Assembly (NCBI RefSeq): GCF_000321225.1 | Contig: NW_004450276.1 | Coordinates: forward strand, 3,568,338-3,632,337 | Direction: 5' to 3' | DNA: 64,000 nucleotides | Source of the DNA: Odobenus rosmarus divergens | Lineage: Eukaryota; Chordata; Mammalia; Carnivora; Odobenidae | Shown: positions 1 to 11,556 of the stretch, one piece after another | Layout: every line of letters begins with the position of its first letter | How positions within the stretch are numbered: the stretch's first letter is position 1 | Made by a program: the position numbers and the translations under genes | Notes under the pieces: generated by a model | The model's input: only the letters and a program-made list of their open reading frames with translations | Databases searched by the model: none | What the model was told of the DNA's origin: nothing

Positions 1-428
1 ATACCTGGGAGCTCTGCCGCACTGAGGCACCCCCGGTCTTTCTGTGACCCCGAGGGTCCTGAGACCACACTGTCCCGCGAGGGTTCCACCTCCTCCTGCT
101 TAGCCACTGGAGTGATGTCCCTCCGCGGAGCTGACTTCTAAAAGTTTTGATTTTGTGCTCTGCGGCTCTAGCACTTGCCAGAAGCGGCCGACGGAGGCCC
201 CCTCCCCGCCATCTATCCTCCCGAATATCGCCTCGGATTCACTTCTCTACACGTCCTACCTTCCAGTAAGTGGTCGCTTCTCTGTTCAGAGAGTTATTGC
301 TACTCTCTTCTTTGACCTCCTGTTGAGTTCGTAGGTGTTCAGAATGGATTGATCCCTATTCAGCTGAATTCCTGAGACCGGAGGAAATCTAGGTCTCCTA
401 CTCCTCCGCCATCTTGCTCTGCCCCCCC
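1..428 (-). mobile_element. Young LINE-1, 5' UTR (body lies left of the window)
   Basis: The reverse complement begins with a G-run followed by GCAGAGCAAGATGGCGGAGG and runs through a GC- and CpG-rich leader, as in full-length carnivoran L1 5' UTRs. The 5' end sits at about 428, where GC-rich sequence gives way abruptly to AT-rich DNA. Only the 5' UTR is in view, so I cannot say whether the element is intact. Confidence 0.82.
406..416 (-). promoter_or_regulatory. Probable YY1 site at the L1 5' end
   Basis: CCGCCATCTTG, read on the minus strand as CAAGATGGCGG, lies about 12 bases inside the L1 5' end. In human L1 a YY1 site of this type close to the 5' end directs accurate transcription start. 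The site is seen in the sequence; its function here is inferred. Confidence 0.5.
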
Positions 429-429
429 T

Positions 430-1655
430 GTTTTACACAATTTCTAATCCCTACCTCTTTTGGAAAATATACACTTTAATTTAGACTTTACTTAGAACTT
501 TAATCTGCACATATAGTGTTTAATGCAATTCGATATATTTATCATTTTTCTGGATATTACATAGAATTTAAAATAATTTGACCTCAGTTTCCCTTCTAAT
601 CACTTACATGAAGTTGTAGGTGCTTTATCTCTGTTTTGATATTTTTACATTAAAAGTTGACTTCAGGGGCGCCTGGGTGGCTCAGTTGGTTAAGCAGCTG
701 CCTTCAGCTCAGGTCATGATCCTGGAGTCCTGGGATCAAGCCCTGCATTGGGCTCCCTGCTCAGTGGGGAGCCTGCTTCTCCCTCTCTCTCTGGGCTTCA
801 CCTGCCTGTGCTCTCTCTCTCTCTGTCAAATAAATCAATAAAATCTTTTTAAAAAGGTTGACTTCACCACTGTCATTGTTTTGCAATATTTACCCTCCCT
901 TTAGCTTTTGTTTACATAACATTTCTTCTAATATCTCAAATTTTTCTTGTAGGATCATTTGACTTCTTCTGAGAAAACAATTTTTTAGCATTCCTTAGCA
1001 GGGGTCTTTGGATGATAAACTTACGATTTTTGTTCACCTGAAAACGTCTTTCATAAGCCCTTATTTTTGATGGCGGTGTTGGAGGCATGGAGTTCTAGTT
1101 TGACCATTGCTTTCTCTCAGAGTTTAATTCTAGATGATTACTTCAGATTTGTATTCCTATCTAATTTTTATTTCACCTGGATCTAACCTTCTACTTAGTC
1201 TTTCTATTGGAATTTAAATTTAGATTTTATACATTTTTTTTCAAAATTTTTCCTTTTTTTGACATTTGGGATAGTGTCATGTTTCCATTCTCCTCTTTTA
1301 TTTTTAAACTTATTAAACACATTTGTTTTATATTCTGTTTTTAGTAGCATCTTTTTGAAGTCCTTCTGAACCTGTTAAAGATGGTTAATGATTTTTCTAC
1401 TCACATTGACTTATGATATGTTTTGCATGTGTCATGAGGTGATAAAGTTGGGAAACACTCCTTTAACCCACATGGTTCTCTATATTTCTATGTGTATTTA
1501 GCAACTTCACTGCTGGATTTTCTTCCTGTTTCCTTCCTGTTCTCAGCGGGTTCTATTTACATGCTGTAAAGGCTCATCTCCTTGTAAAAATGGGTCTATG
1601 TATGTGCATGTTTTTAGTTTAATTTTAAATTTCATATTTAATAATCACTTGCAAA
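430..1655 (-). mobile_element. Possible ancient L1M 5' UTR relic
   Basis: The T-rich text (for example near 945-1100, with 'tttgttcacctgaaaacgtctttcat') resembles the antisense 5' UTR of old mammalian L1M families seen more clearly at 13495-16012. It is strongly decayed and interrupted by the SINE at 666-856. Ordinary AT-rich intron is the alternative. Confidence 0.35.
666..856 (+). mobile_element. Can-SINE
   Basis: The tRNA-derived head (GGGGCGCCTGGGTGGCTCAG) is followed by a CT-rich stretch and an AAATAAATCAATAAAATCTT tail. Target-site duplication GTTGACTTCA is exact at 656-665 and 857-866. Confidence 0.95.
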
Positions 1656-1889
1656 TGTTGGATAGCAGTAGGTTTCCAGAATCTAAAGTCCAATAAAATT
1701 TCCTAGAAAAAGAAGTGCCACATACATTTTTTAAATATGTTAATTATGTGAAATATCAGCACACCACATCTGACAGTACATCTTACACATCCCAGGAAGG
1801 TAGTTCTGCAGAATCTGCAACCATATGTATATAAAGAGGGGTTCTTAGACTCAAAAATGAGCATACAGCTATGAACAATCTACTTTATG

Positions 1890-2749
1890 TTACTCATGGC
1901 CAACAGACACATGAAACAATGCTCTACATCACTTGGCATCAGGAAAATACAAATCGAAACCATAATGAGATACCACCTCACACCAGTCAGAATGGCTAAA
2001 AGTAACAAGTCAGGAAACAACAAATGTTGGTGAGGATGCAGAGAAAGGGGAATCCTCTTATACTGTTGGTGGGAATGTAAGCTGGTACAGCCACTCTGGA
2101 AAACAGTATGGAGGTCCTTCAAGAAGCTAAAAAGAGAGCTACCCTATGACCCAGCAATTGCACTACTAGGTATTTACCCCAAAGATACAAATGTAGTGAT
2201 CTGAAGGGGCACCTGCACCCCAATGTTTATAGCAGCAGTGTCCACAATAGCCAAACTATGGGAAGAGCTGAGATGTCCATCAACAGATGAATGGATAAAG
2301 AAGATGTGGTATATATACACAATGAAATATTACTTAGCCATCAGAATGGATGAAATCTTACCATTTACATTGATGTGGATGGAACTGGAGGGTATTATGC
2401 TGAGTGAAATAAGTCAGTCAGAGAAAGACAATTATTGTATGGTTTCACTCATCTGAGGAATATAAGAAACCACACAGAGGATCATAGGGGAAGGAAGGGA
2501 AAAATGGAATGGGAAGAAATCAGAGAGGGAGGGAGAGAAGCCATGAGAGACTCTTAATTATAGAAAATAAACTGAGGGTGGCTGGAGGAGAGGTGGGTGG
2601 GGGGATGGGTTAACTGGGTGATGGGCGTTAAGGAGGGCACGTGATGTCATGAGCACTGGGTGTTATATGCAACTGATGAATTACTGAACTCGACATGTGA
2701 AACTAATGTTGTTCTATATGTTGGCTAATTTAAATTTAAAAAAAAATAA
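1890..2749 (+). mobile_element. 5'-truncated LINE-1, ORF2 C-terminus and 3' UTR
   Basis: It starts with the degraded ORF2 C-terminal region (GGCCAACAGACACATGAAAC...) and passes the conserved CCHC-region text, then a purine- and G-rich 3' UTR (2520-2640) and an A-rich end near 2749. Frames are broken. The flanks AATCTACTTT and AATCTCCTTA may be a worn target duplication. Confidence 0.9.
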
Positions 2750-3282
2750 TCTCCTTACGTCTCTTCTGTTACTTTCTACATTATGTATTTTCTATATTGG
2801 TTATTTTCGTTGTTAATATCCCTGTGAATTGAAATTAAATTAATGTGGCTTCTTAATGCACAAATAATACCATTCCAAAAGAATTAAATTCTCAGCCTAA
2901 GGAGCATAGCATTTATAAAGAAATTTAAAAAACTAACAACTGTGGAGCTTTTTCTAAAAGACTAGAAATATAAATAATATGTAAAACATTTTGTAAACCT
3001 AATTTTGATAATGAGAATATGGTGGTCACATCCCAGGAAATAAGATACCCTAGTTAATGAAAATTAAACATTCCTTACCACCATACTACATTTTTCTCTG
3101 GTCCAACAGGTTTCAAACTCATATAGAGTAAAACAGTGAATCATCAATTTGCTTAGGGAAAGATACTAACATGAGATTATGACTGATCATTTGTCTCCTG
3201 ATTGAAGATATAGAACAAAATACCATTTTGATTGAGACACAAGTGACTTAAGAAATTACCTAACCTAACAAAGTCTTGCACT
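2750..3282. other. AT-rich intronic sequence, nothing recognised
   Basis: No repeat family, open frame or structured element could be supported here. Confidence 0.5.
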
Positions 3283-3400
3283 TCAGGGATAATGAAATTG
3301 AGTCCTACAGCATTTAAATGATTTTTCTAAGATTATACATCTAGTTAGTAGTAAATTTGTGACTGAAATCCAGCATCCTGATTCCATCTTCAGTATTGAA
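3283..3400 (+). repeat. MIR relic
   Basis: 'aatgaaattgagtcctacagcatttaaatgattt' followed by 'gtgactgaaatccagcatcctgattcc' matches the MIR core ('gaaactgaggc...agctgggattcgaacccagg') at low identity. Confidence 0.55.
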
Positions 3401-3404
3401 ACAC

Positions 3405-4330
3405 TTATTCATTCACTCTTTCATTTATTTGTTTATTCATTCAAAATCATTTTGACAGATATAATGTGTTAGGGACTAAGTTAGATAATTAAAATAATTA
3501 AATTCAGTGTGTTTAGTGAAGCAGTAGTTTTTTTGTCAATATACCATGGGACCTCAGAGAATGAAGAAGCACTTAGTACACATTAGGAATAAAGTTGTCC
3601 ATAAACAGGTGGTATTTAAACTGAAATGTGAAGAATGGGCAATGGAAAAGTGAAGGAGGCCATGCCACAGTAAAAGGAGTGAGTGCTCAGAGAGATGGAT
3701 GCAGAAAGGGAAGGTGTTTAGCTAATGGCAAGTCTCCCCATGTTTGTTCTTAGACATGGGAATGATAATTTGGTTGCAACTGAAACAGGCCTTTAATGAC
3801 ATGGTAAAGAGCATGAACATTCACTTTGGGGTTCGATGGAGCTCATTAAGCATTGGATACTGTAAGGCTTTTTAGGACCTTGGGGGGTGATATAATTCAT
3901 TCGTTAATCAGAAAAATAATAGAGGCTGACAACATGTAGGATGAATTAGGAGGAAGGGAAAAGCTAGCAAAGTATTCCAGATGGAAGGTAAGGAATGTAT
4001 GAATTGAGGCAGTGTGGTAGGATGGAGAGAGATAGTTGAGAAGTGTTGGGTAGAAATAACACAGTTTCGGGACTGTAGACAAAAGAGGATTGGCCATAAT
4101 GAACCTATGATTTCTCTTTGGCCCCTTTGTATAACTTACTAAGTGACTATTGGGATCAGAGGCACAGGGAATTCTAGACATTTTGAATATTAGCTATTTA
4201 AGTGATATTCAGGTGAAAAATATGTGAGCAGTTAAGTATAGGGAATCTAGAGCACAGGAAAGCAAAGGTGAATGCAGACTTTGCTTTGACTAAGGATTCA
4301 GCTGCATTTGAGACCATAAGTGAGAAAATG
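3405..4330 (-). repeat. Probable L2 relic
   Basis: It opens with the antisense L2 3' end ('ttcattcactctttcatttatttgtttattcattc') and continues with text of the type 'ctgaaatgtgaagaatgggcaatgg...gaaggaggccatgcc', which resembles the antisense L2 3' region. It is strongly diverged and its limits are approximate. Confidence 0.45.
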
Positions 4331-4368
4331 AGTTTATTGATGATGAAAGTTTAGATTAAAAGGACTAA

Positions 4369-4784
4369 GGTGGGGGGTGGGAAGAATGGGGGTGCTGGGT
4401 GATGGACATTGGGGAGGGTATGTGCTATTGTGAGTGCTGTGAATTGTGTAAGACTGATGAATCACAGACCTGTACCTCTGAAACAAATAATACATTATAT
4501 GTTAAAAAAAAAAAAAAAAGATAGTAAGAAGGGAAAAATGAAGGGGGGAAATCAGAGGGGGAGATGAACCATGAAAGACTATGGACTCTGAGAAACAAAC
4601 TGAGGATTTTAGAGGGGCGGGTGGTGGGGGGAATGGTTAGCCCGGTGATGGGTATTAAGGAGGGCACATAGTGCATGGAGCACTGGGTGTTATACGCAAA
4701 CAATGAATCATGGAACACTACATCAAAAACTAATGATGTAATGTATGGTAACTAACATAATAAAATAAAATTAAAAAAAAGGGG
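4369..4784 (+). mobile_element. LINE-1 3' end with tandem A and B modules
   Basis: Module A (4369-4503, ending ACATTATATGTT) is followed by an internal poly(A) (4504-4519). Module B (4520-4778) then ends in its own A-rich tail. Short duplicated flanks GGACTAA lie at 4362-4368 and 4785-4791. Only the 3' UTR was inserted, so there is no coding capacity. Confidence 0.88.
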
Positions 4785-4791
4785 GGACTAA

Positions 4792-5490
4792 AGATGGATC
4801 ATCACAGTTTGGCTTTTATTGTCAAGGATCCTTTTTCCACTCCAGTGGGATTGAGGTTTCAGAATGTTATAGAAAGTATGGAGAACTTAAGCCATGTGAT
4901 AGTTGGGTTTCATTCTACTCAATCATCCTGTAGAACCAGTGACATTACTTCAGATTTTGACCCTGAATTTATATAGGAGAAACATATTCTCCATAATCAC
5001 TGGATGTCCTCTATCCTCTATGACAGCATTAGTATTTTGCAGGCAGTTTGCTCATCAAGCAGTAGGCCAATTCCCTCTTGCCCAAACACTTTGCACATCA
5101 CCCAAAGGATGCTCCTACCCATGCCCACACATGTGTGGCCAATACACAGCAGTCATTTCCTAGAGAGCAAGGTCATTACCTCGCCCCTTGTGAATTTCGT
5201 GGTTTGTGAATCTTCTAGTTCTTTGGAAAAGATTATCTGTGGTGAATATCTAACATCATTCAATCCTGATCCAGCTGCTACCAAACTACCTAGTACTGGC
5301 TACACCTTGGCTTATTACTTTTGTCTCTTACTGCCTAAGTCCTGTATGGTTTCAGTTACTTAGAATATCATATTGCACAGTATAATATACCAAATTTCTT
5401 ATGGCCTGACAACTCATTATGTCTTAAGTTCCATGTCCTGCACAAATGATTTTTTAATTTTGTCCCTATACATTTATTCGTATGACTCAT
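4792..5490. other. Unassigned intronic sequence
   Basis: Several open frames overlap here, the longest 119 codons at 5004-5363, but they share no recognisable motif and lack splice or promoter context. I regard them as chance. No repeat family was recognised. Confidence 0.5.
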
Positions 5491-5502
5491 GAAATTATCT
5501 AT

Positions 5503-5696
5503 TTTTTTTAAAGATTTATTTATATATTTATTTGACAGAGAGAGAACGAGAGAGGGAACACAAGCAGGGGGAGTGGGGGAGGGAGAAGCAGGCTTCACTC
5601 TGAGCAGGGAGCATGATGTGGGGCTTGATCCCAGGACCCCGGGATCATGACCTGAGCCGAAGGCAGATGCTTAATGACTGAGCCACCCAGGCACCT
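5503..5696 (-). mobile_element. Can-SINE
   Basis: It reads AAGATTTATTTATATATTTATTTGACAG on the + strand at the left and the head CTGAGCCACCCAGGCACCT at the right. Flanks GAAATTATCTAT and GAAATTGTTATCTAT are a target duplication with a 3-base indel. Confidence 0.92.
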
Positions 5697-5711
5697 GAAA
5701 TTGTTATCTAT

Positions 5712-6211
5712 TATTTAGGGCATGAACCCCAAAATGGCTTTCCTATTATATTTCCTGTATAGGGAACCCTCACTGCATGATTTTTACTGGAGGGATAGGG
5801 ATTTTCAACAACGGTGCTCGCCTTTTTTTTAATAATTTGGGAAAGATTTTTCTGCTTTTTTTTCTTTCATATTCACTTGTCAATGGGCCTTTTTTATTTA
5901 CTAAGTTCCCAGAAAAAAATGCAGATATTAATTTATATTATAGTGGCAAAATAGGATACGTGACATCTATGTTATAATTAACTTTGTTATCATATAAATT
6001 GCATAACTATATAAATTGTAATCTTATAATTTCCTATTTTCTAAAAGCCTTTTAATACCAAAACTGGGTATTATCCAGTAGTTTTTCCACTGTCAACCAT
6101 TTGAGAAAAAAAAAAAATTAAGGGAACATAAAGCATAAGATATCAAAGAAGAAAAATAGTTGCAACTCCACTTGTTATTTGGTTTAAATTTTCCTTTATA
6201 GAACCTAATTC
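5712..6211. other. AT-rich intronic sequence, nothing recognised
   Basis: No repeat or gene could be supported. Confidence 0.5.
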
Positions 6212-6410
6212 AGGGTGCCTGGGAGACTCAGTTGGTTAAGCATCTGCCTTTGGCTCAGGTCATGATCTCAGGGTCATGGGGTTGAGCCCCACATAAGGCT
6301 CCGAGGGAGCCTGCTTCTCCCTCTCCCTCTGCCCTTCCCCTCTGCTCATGCTTGCTTGCTTGCTCTCTCACTCTCTCTCAAATAAATAAATAAATAAAAT
6401 CTTAAAAAAA
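6212..6410 (+). mobile_element. Can-SINE, diverged
   Basis: The head is AGGGTGCCTGGGAGACTCAG, with a CT-rich region containing four GCTT units and tail AAATAAATAAATAAATAAAATCTT. Flanks CTAATTCA and CTATTTCA may be a one-mismatch target duplication. Confidence 0.9.
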
Positions 6411-6662
6411 CTATTTCATTTTTATCTCAAGAGCTAAAGCACGTGAAATCAGAGTTAATGGATGAAATAGTATCATATACACAGTAGGAATTGTAGCCAT
6501 TTTATCTTAGTAAAATATTCATAAAAATACAATATAGATTATACCATGACTGCTACTTTCATACTATTACATTAAAGATTGAAGATATGTAAATATCATT
6601 TACATATTTTCCCAGAAGATGAATGCACCCAGTCTGGAGGAGAAAATGCTGAACAAATTCTT

Positions 6663-7873
6663 TTTTTATTAATTTTTTTATTATGTTAATCACCATACAT
6701 TAGATCATTAGTTTTTGATGCAGTATTCCATGATTCATTGTTTGCATACAATACCCAGTGCTCCATGCAGAACGTGCCCTTTTTAATACCCATCACCAAT
6801 ATATACACAATGGAATATTATGCAGCCATAAAAAGGAATGAGATCTTGCCATTTGCAATGACATGGATGGAACTGGAGGGTGTTATGCTGAGTGAAATAA
6901 GTCAATCAGAGAAAGACATGTATCCTATGACCTCACTGATATGAGGAATTCTTAATCTCAGGAAACAAAGTGAGTGTTGCTGGAGTGGTGGGGCGTGAGA
7001 GGGATGGGGTGGCTGGGTGATAGACATCGGGTAGGGTATGTGCTACGGTGAGCACTGTGAATTGTGCAAGACTGTTGAATCACAGATCTGTACTTCTGAA
7101 ACAAATAATTCAACATATGTTAAGAAAAAAGAAAAAGAAGAAGATAGCAGGAAGGGAAGAATGAAGGGGAGTAAGTCGGAGGGGGAGACGAACCATGAGA
7201 GACGATGGACTCTGAAAAACAAACTGAGGGTGCTAGAGGGGAGGAGGGTGGGGGGATGGGTTAGCCTGGTGATGGGTATTAAAGAGGGCACATTTTGCGT
7301 GGAGCACTGGGTGTTATGCACAAACAATGAATCATGGAACACTACATCAAAAACTAATGATGTAATGTATGGTGATTAACATAACAATAAAAATAAAAAA
7401 TATTAGTACCCATCACCAGGTAACCCATCCCCCCTCCTCCTCCCCTCCAGAACCCCCAGTTTGTTTCTCAGAGTCCATGGTCTCTCATGGTTCGTCTCCC
7501 CCTCCGATTTGCCCCCCTTCATTCTTCCCCTCCTGCTATCTTCTTCTTCTTCTTTTTTTTTTTTTTTGACATATAATGTATTATTTGTTTCAGAGGTACA
7601 GGTCTGTGATTCAACAGTCTTACACAATTCACAGCGCTCACCATAGCACATACCCTCCCCAATGTCTATCACCCAGCCACCCAATCCCTCCCACCCCACC
7701 CCCACTCCAGCAACCCTCAGTTTGTTTCCTGAGATTAAGAATTCCTCATATCTGTGAGGTCATATGATACATGTCTTTCTCTGACTTATTTTGCTCAGCA
7801 TAATACCCTCCAGTTCCATCCACGTCATTGCAAATGGCAAGATTTCATTCCTTTTGATGGCTGCATAATATAC
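6663..7873 (-). mobile_element. Antisense LINE-1 (outer element), split by a second L1
   Basis: The 3' end lies at the left (6663-6798: T-rich start, then the antisense B module) and resumes at 7404-7873 with the rest of B, an internal poly(T) at about 7549-7567, antisense A module, and antisense ORF2 end. Exact target duplication GAACAAATTCTT is at 6651-6662 and 7874-7885. The sense L1 at 6799-7403 sits inside it. Confidence 0.92.
6799..7403 (+). mobile_element. Sense LINE-1 inserted into the antisense L1
   Basis: 5'-truncated just before the ORF2 end (ATATATACACAATGGAATATT). Then come module A, an A-rich junction (7119-7145), module B and the tail AATAAAAATAAAAAA. The target duplication TARTACCCATCACCA (one mismatch) lies at 6784-6798 and 7404-7418, inside the outer L1. 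Confidence 0.92.
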
Positions 7874-7885
7874 CGAACAAATTCT

Positions 7886-9059
7886 TGTATTAAATTTCAT
7901 TTCACAGTAGTCAGTTACTGGATCTCTTGCAGGTGCATTAGCCAAATGTTTTATCTCTAAGTAGCTCTCCTTATGGATCTATAGTATATCTTATTTTCTG
8001 TAATTTTCTTAATTGCCTCAGTTAAAAATAGGGTTATTATTAATGTCATAGAACAGAAAGCAATACAAGAGTTCAGGGAAAAAGTATATTTCCAACTGAA
8101 TGAAGTTTTAACTGAATTTTCTGGTATCTGATATCTATTAAAACATGATCACAAATGCTATAAAACTTGTATGTGTATCTATTCAGGTGTGTGTATCTTT
8201 TGAGAAATAGCTTATAGATTATTGAACTTAAAAACACTTCCCTTAAGGTCAAGAATGTATCTTTTTTCTCAAATGCCTCCTGACTTTAACAATTAAGGAA
8301 AATAACTTAAGAGTCTTAGATCTCATGACATTAAAAAAATCCAAATCACTAAATATAGTTTACACAATGCACTACTTTAATACCTTTTTTTAAGTAACTG
8401 TAAAAGTAAATGAAACTTTGATGTTCAAAATAAGCCTGATCGACTCGTACAATAGTGTGATATAAATGACATCAGATTTTATTTGACATATGGAAGTGTG
8501 TGTGTGGGGGGGGAGGGGGTGTGTGTCTGTCTGGGAGATGGAGATCAGAAGAGGGTGTAAAGGAGCATTGGCATAAAGTCTGAAAGGCTTTATTCTTGGT
8601 TTATCTAAGGTTTATGTGATTACAACCTGGGTGACATTTTCTTATGTCTCTTAATTTTAATTACTCTCTGATTTTTATAGTACAGTTTCATTTGTCTTAT
8701 TTGAGTTTGTATAAGATAGGATTGAGGAAGTAATAACCTGGAATTTTCATCTGCTATGTAATTCAGATAAAGGTCTTGATCCTGGTTTTGCTCTCCTTAT
8801 GAACTTTGTGCTTTCTATAAACTTTCCTGGTCTGCTGTGGGAGTCCTTATAAAGTCAGGGGACCCTCAACCTCAGTTCTCCAGACTGTTCAGGGAGTAGG
8901 ACACTTTGGTACACTTGAATGCCTAACAGGCATGTGGCTTGTATGACAAAATTCCATTAGGACTTTCAATGTTTCTCCAAAAATTAAAAGAATGTATACT
9001 ATGTCTTCAATAATTAGATTCTCACCACCTTTCAGAATCAAACTTGTTTGTGGAACCTA
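7886..9059. other. AT-rich intronic sequence with a G/T-rich tract at about 8497-8535
   Basis: The only notable local feature is a GTGTGTGTGTGGGGGGGGAG simple-sequence tract. Nothing else was recognised. Confidence 0.5.
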
Positions 9060-9295
9060 ACACATGTTTCTAAATCTTTTGGCAACAATTACTAATATCA
9101 GAAATGAAAGAGGAAACTTTGCTACAGATCACATGGACATTAAGAAAATAATAAAGGAATATTATAAACAACTCTGTTCCCACAAATTTTATAATTTAGA
9201 TGAACTGGACCAATTTCTTGAAAGCCATAATCTTCTAAAACTTACACAAGCAGAAATAGACAATTTGAGTAGTCTTATCCCTAATACTAACTAGC
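9060..9295 (+). mobile_element. Ancient LINE-1 ORF2 fragment
   Basis: A 76-codon open frame at 9064-9294 reads as the ORF2 linker between endonuclease and reverse transcriptase: ITNIRNERGNFATD, then IIKEYYKQLCSHK and LDELDQFLESHNL. It is isolated from other L1 sequence and strongly diverged. Confidence 0.8.
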
Positions 9296-9653
9296 AAAGC
9301 CCCAAATGGTACATTGTCGTAGAACGTTAAATATTCTTGGGATGAGCTTATTAATGCCACCATATGATAAGGAAAGGATGTAAGCCCTCTTTTGTGTTTT
9401 ATTCCGAATTATTGGACAGTTTTTCTTAATACAGTAGGCCAGAATGTAGTTGACCATCGCCCACTACAGTGAGAAATGGATTAAGGAAATATTTAGATTA
9501 TCAAAGCAACTGGACATAGAGAATGGTAGAACCTGGGACATAATCAAGATAAATCTTGGGATTCTAGATCAAGAAACAAAATAGTCCATAGTCAGTATTA
9601 CAACTTTACCAGTAGGGAGATCAGACAGAATTTATGGGGGTGGAGAACCCACT
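9296..9653. other. Unassigned sequence
   Basis: No family recognised. Reverse-strand translation gives long stop-poor stretches without a motif I can name; see findings. Confidence 0.4.
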
Positions 9654-9668
9654 AATTAAAAAGGTTTA

Positions 9669-9869
9669 GGGATGCCTGGGTGGCTCAGTTGGTTCAGCAT
9701 CTGCCTTCGGCTCAAGCCGTGATCCCAGGGTGCTGGGATCAAGTTCTGCGTTGGGCTCCTTGCTCAGCGGGGAGCCTGCTTCTCCCTCTGCCTGCCGCTC
9801 CCCCTGCTTGTGCACTCTTTCTCTCTTTCTGACAAATAAATAAATAAAACCTTTAAATAAATAAAATAA
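9669..9869 (+). mobile_element. Can-SINE
   Basis: The head is GATGCCTGGGTGGCTCAG and the tail AAATAAATAAATAAAACC. Target duplication AATTAAAAAGGTTTA at 9654-9668 is matched by AATTAAAAAGTTTA at 9870-9883, one base shorter. Confidence 0.94.
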
Positions 9870-9883
9870 AATTAAAAAGTTTA

Positions 9884-11068
9884 TCATCCAGAGAAATTTT
9901 GAGGTGGGCTCTGGATTTTCCACAGTACATGGAATGGATGCTTCGTCTAGTCTCTTTCCTAAATGCTAGAGGAAATAGTGACCCCAGAAATCTGGATGCC
10001 TTGTAGACAACTAGATCAGAGCTGTCTAGGTTACATCATAACAGACATGTACCCTCCCCATCGGAATAGTGGTGTAAGGAGTAAATGAGGAGAAAAAAAT
10101 ATGAGTAACTACACCACCAACATTGCTAGAAAATGTACCTTTATTACTAACACTTACACACACCCTGGTAGGTTACAGTTGTACTAAAGACATTTTAGTG
10201 AGTGTTGAACAGATGAAGAGAGATAGGTTGGATGCAAAAAGCCACCATTCCCCTCCAAGCGTATTGTACAAGAAATCAAACAAGAACCCTTTGCTAACAC
10301 TGCTACCTTCATGACAATCCTGTATGTGTGGCTTCTTGCTGACAGACTTTCTCTGTATTTAAGGCACACAGATGTAATAGGAAGTTGCACAAATTAAAAA
10401 AATAAGATTGAACAATTTGGTAAACATTGACCTTTCACAGATGACAGGAGCATAAACACATTTTAAAACAATTGTTTTGAGTGGGTTATTGGCCTAATGA
10501 AGGCATGCCAAGCTGAAAGGACAGAAAAATTTGGAGGTCTGAACTGAAAACCACAAGAATAAGCTGAAAACAACCAACACTCCACACAAAACATACACAT
10601 GGGGATTGAATTACCAGAGACTCTAAGAGACAGCCAAATTTTATAGTTATTTTCTTTTACTTTTCACAGTGAAGTGAGCTTTGCAGTGAGGCCATCGAGC
10701 AAATATTTTGCATCCATGGGGGCTGTGTTGCATAACCGTTAAAATGTAGTCATATGCTTTTAGTCTCATAACAGACATGACAGCATTAAAAATAACTATT
10801 AGAAATATTTAGGGATGAATGTAAACAAGATGCTGTACACAAAAATAATTCTTGTTGCAATTCTCAAGATGCTAGGGAAATCCAGTTTTTTTACATAGAA
10901 TGTTTTGGGTTTCTAACCTGCGCTTAATATTGGACAGACACTAGGCCTAAATCAGTGTTGGTTGCAGGGTTGATAGAGGGAGCTTGACAGCACAGCATTA
11001 CACCTATGGCCGGGCTCCTCTTCTTACTACGTTCAGTAGACATGGGAAGATCGTCACAACTTAAAGTT
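9884..11068. other. Unassigned intronic sequence
   Basis: No repeat family or gene could be supported. A 68-codon reverse-strand frame at 10184-10390 has no recognisable motif. Confidence 0.45.
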
Positions 11069-11084
11069 AAGAATTCTTTTTTTT

Positions 11085-11450
11085 TTTCTTTATCCATTCA
11101 TCTGTCGATGGACATCTTGGCTCTTTCCACAGTTTGGCTATTGTGGACATTGCTGCTATAAACATTGGGGTGCACATACCCCTTCGGATCCCTACATTTG
11201 TATCTTTGGGGTAGTAAGTCGGAGGGGGAGACAAACCATGAGAGAGGATGGACTCTGAGAAACAAACTGAGGGTTCTAGAGGGGAGGGGGGTGGGGGGAT
11301 GGGTTAGCCCGGTGATGGGTATTAAAGAGGGCACATTCTGCGTGGAGCACTGGGTGTTATGCACTAACAATGAATCATGGAACACTACATCAAGAACTAA
11401 TGATGTAATGTATGGTGGTTAACATAACAATAAAAAAATTATTTAAAAAA
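11085..11450 (+). mobile_element. LINE-1 with 5' inversion (twin priming)
   Basis: The left part (about 11088-11213) is antisense ORF2 C-terminal sequence. At about 11213 it switches to a sense B module (11214-11450). The whole is flanked by AAGAATTCTTTTTT (from 11069) and AAGAATTATTTTTT (from 11451), a single target duplication with one mismatch, so it was one insertion event. Confidence 0.88.
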
Positions 11451-11466
11451 AAGAATTATTTTTTTT

Positions 11467-11556
11467 AATCTAAATTCAATTAGCCAACATCTAGAACATC
11501 ATTAGTTTTTGATGTCATGTTCAATGATTCATTAGTTGTGTATAACACCCAGTTTG
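11467..11556 (-). mobile_element. Short antisense LINE-1 3' end
   Basis: 'attcaattagccaacatctagaacatcattagtttttgatg...tataacaccc' is the antisense 3' tip of an older carnivoran L1. It adjoins the 11085-11450 insertion. Confidence 0.75.

Noticed and set aside
1..428. CpG-island promoter of a host gene
   Set aside because: The sequence is L1 5' UTR in antisense; no host exon or splice donor follows.
5004..5363. 119-codon open frame on the + strand
   Set aside because: No domain, signal, splice or promoter context, and it overlaps another open frame; likely chance.
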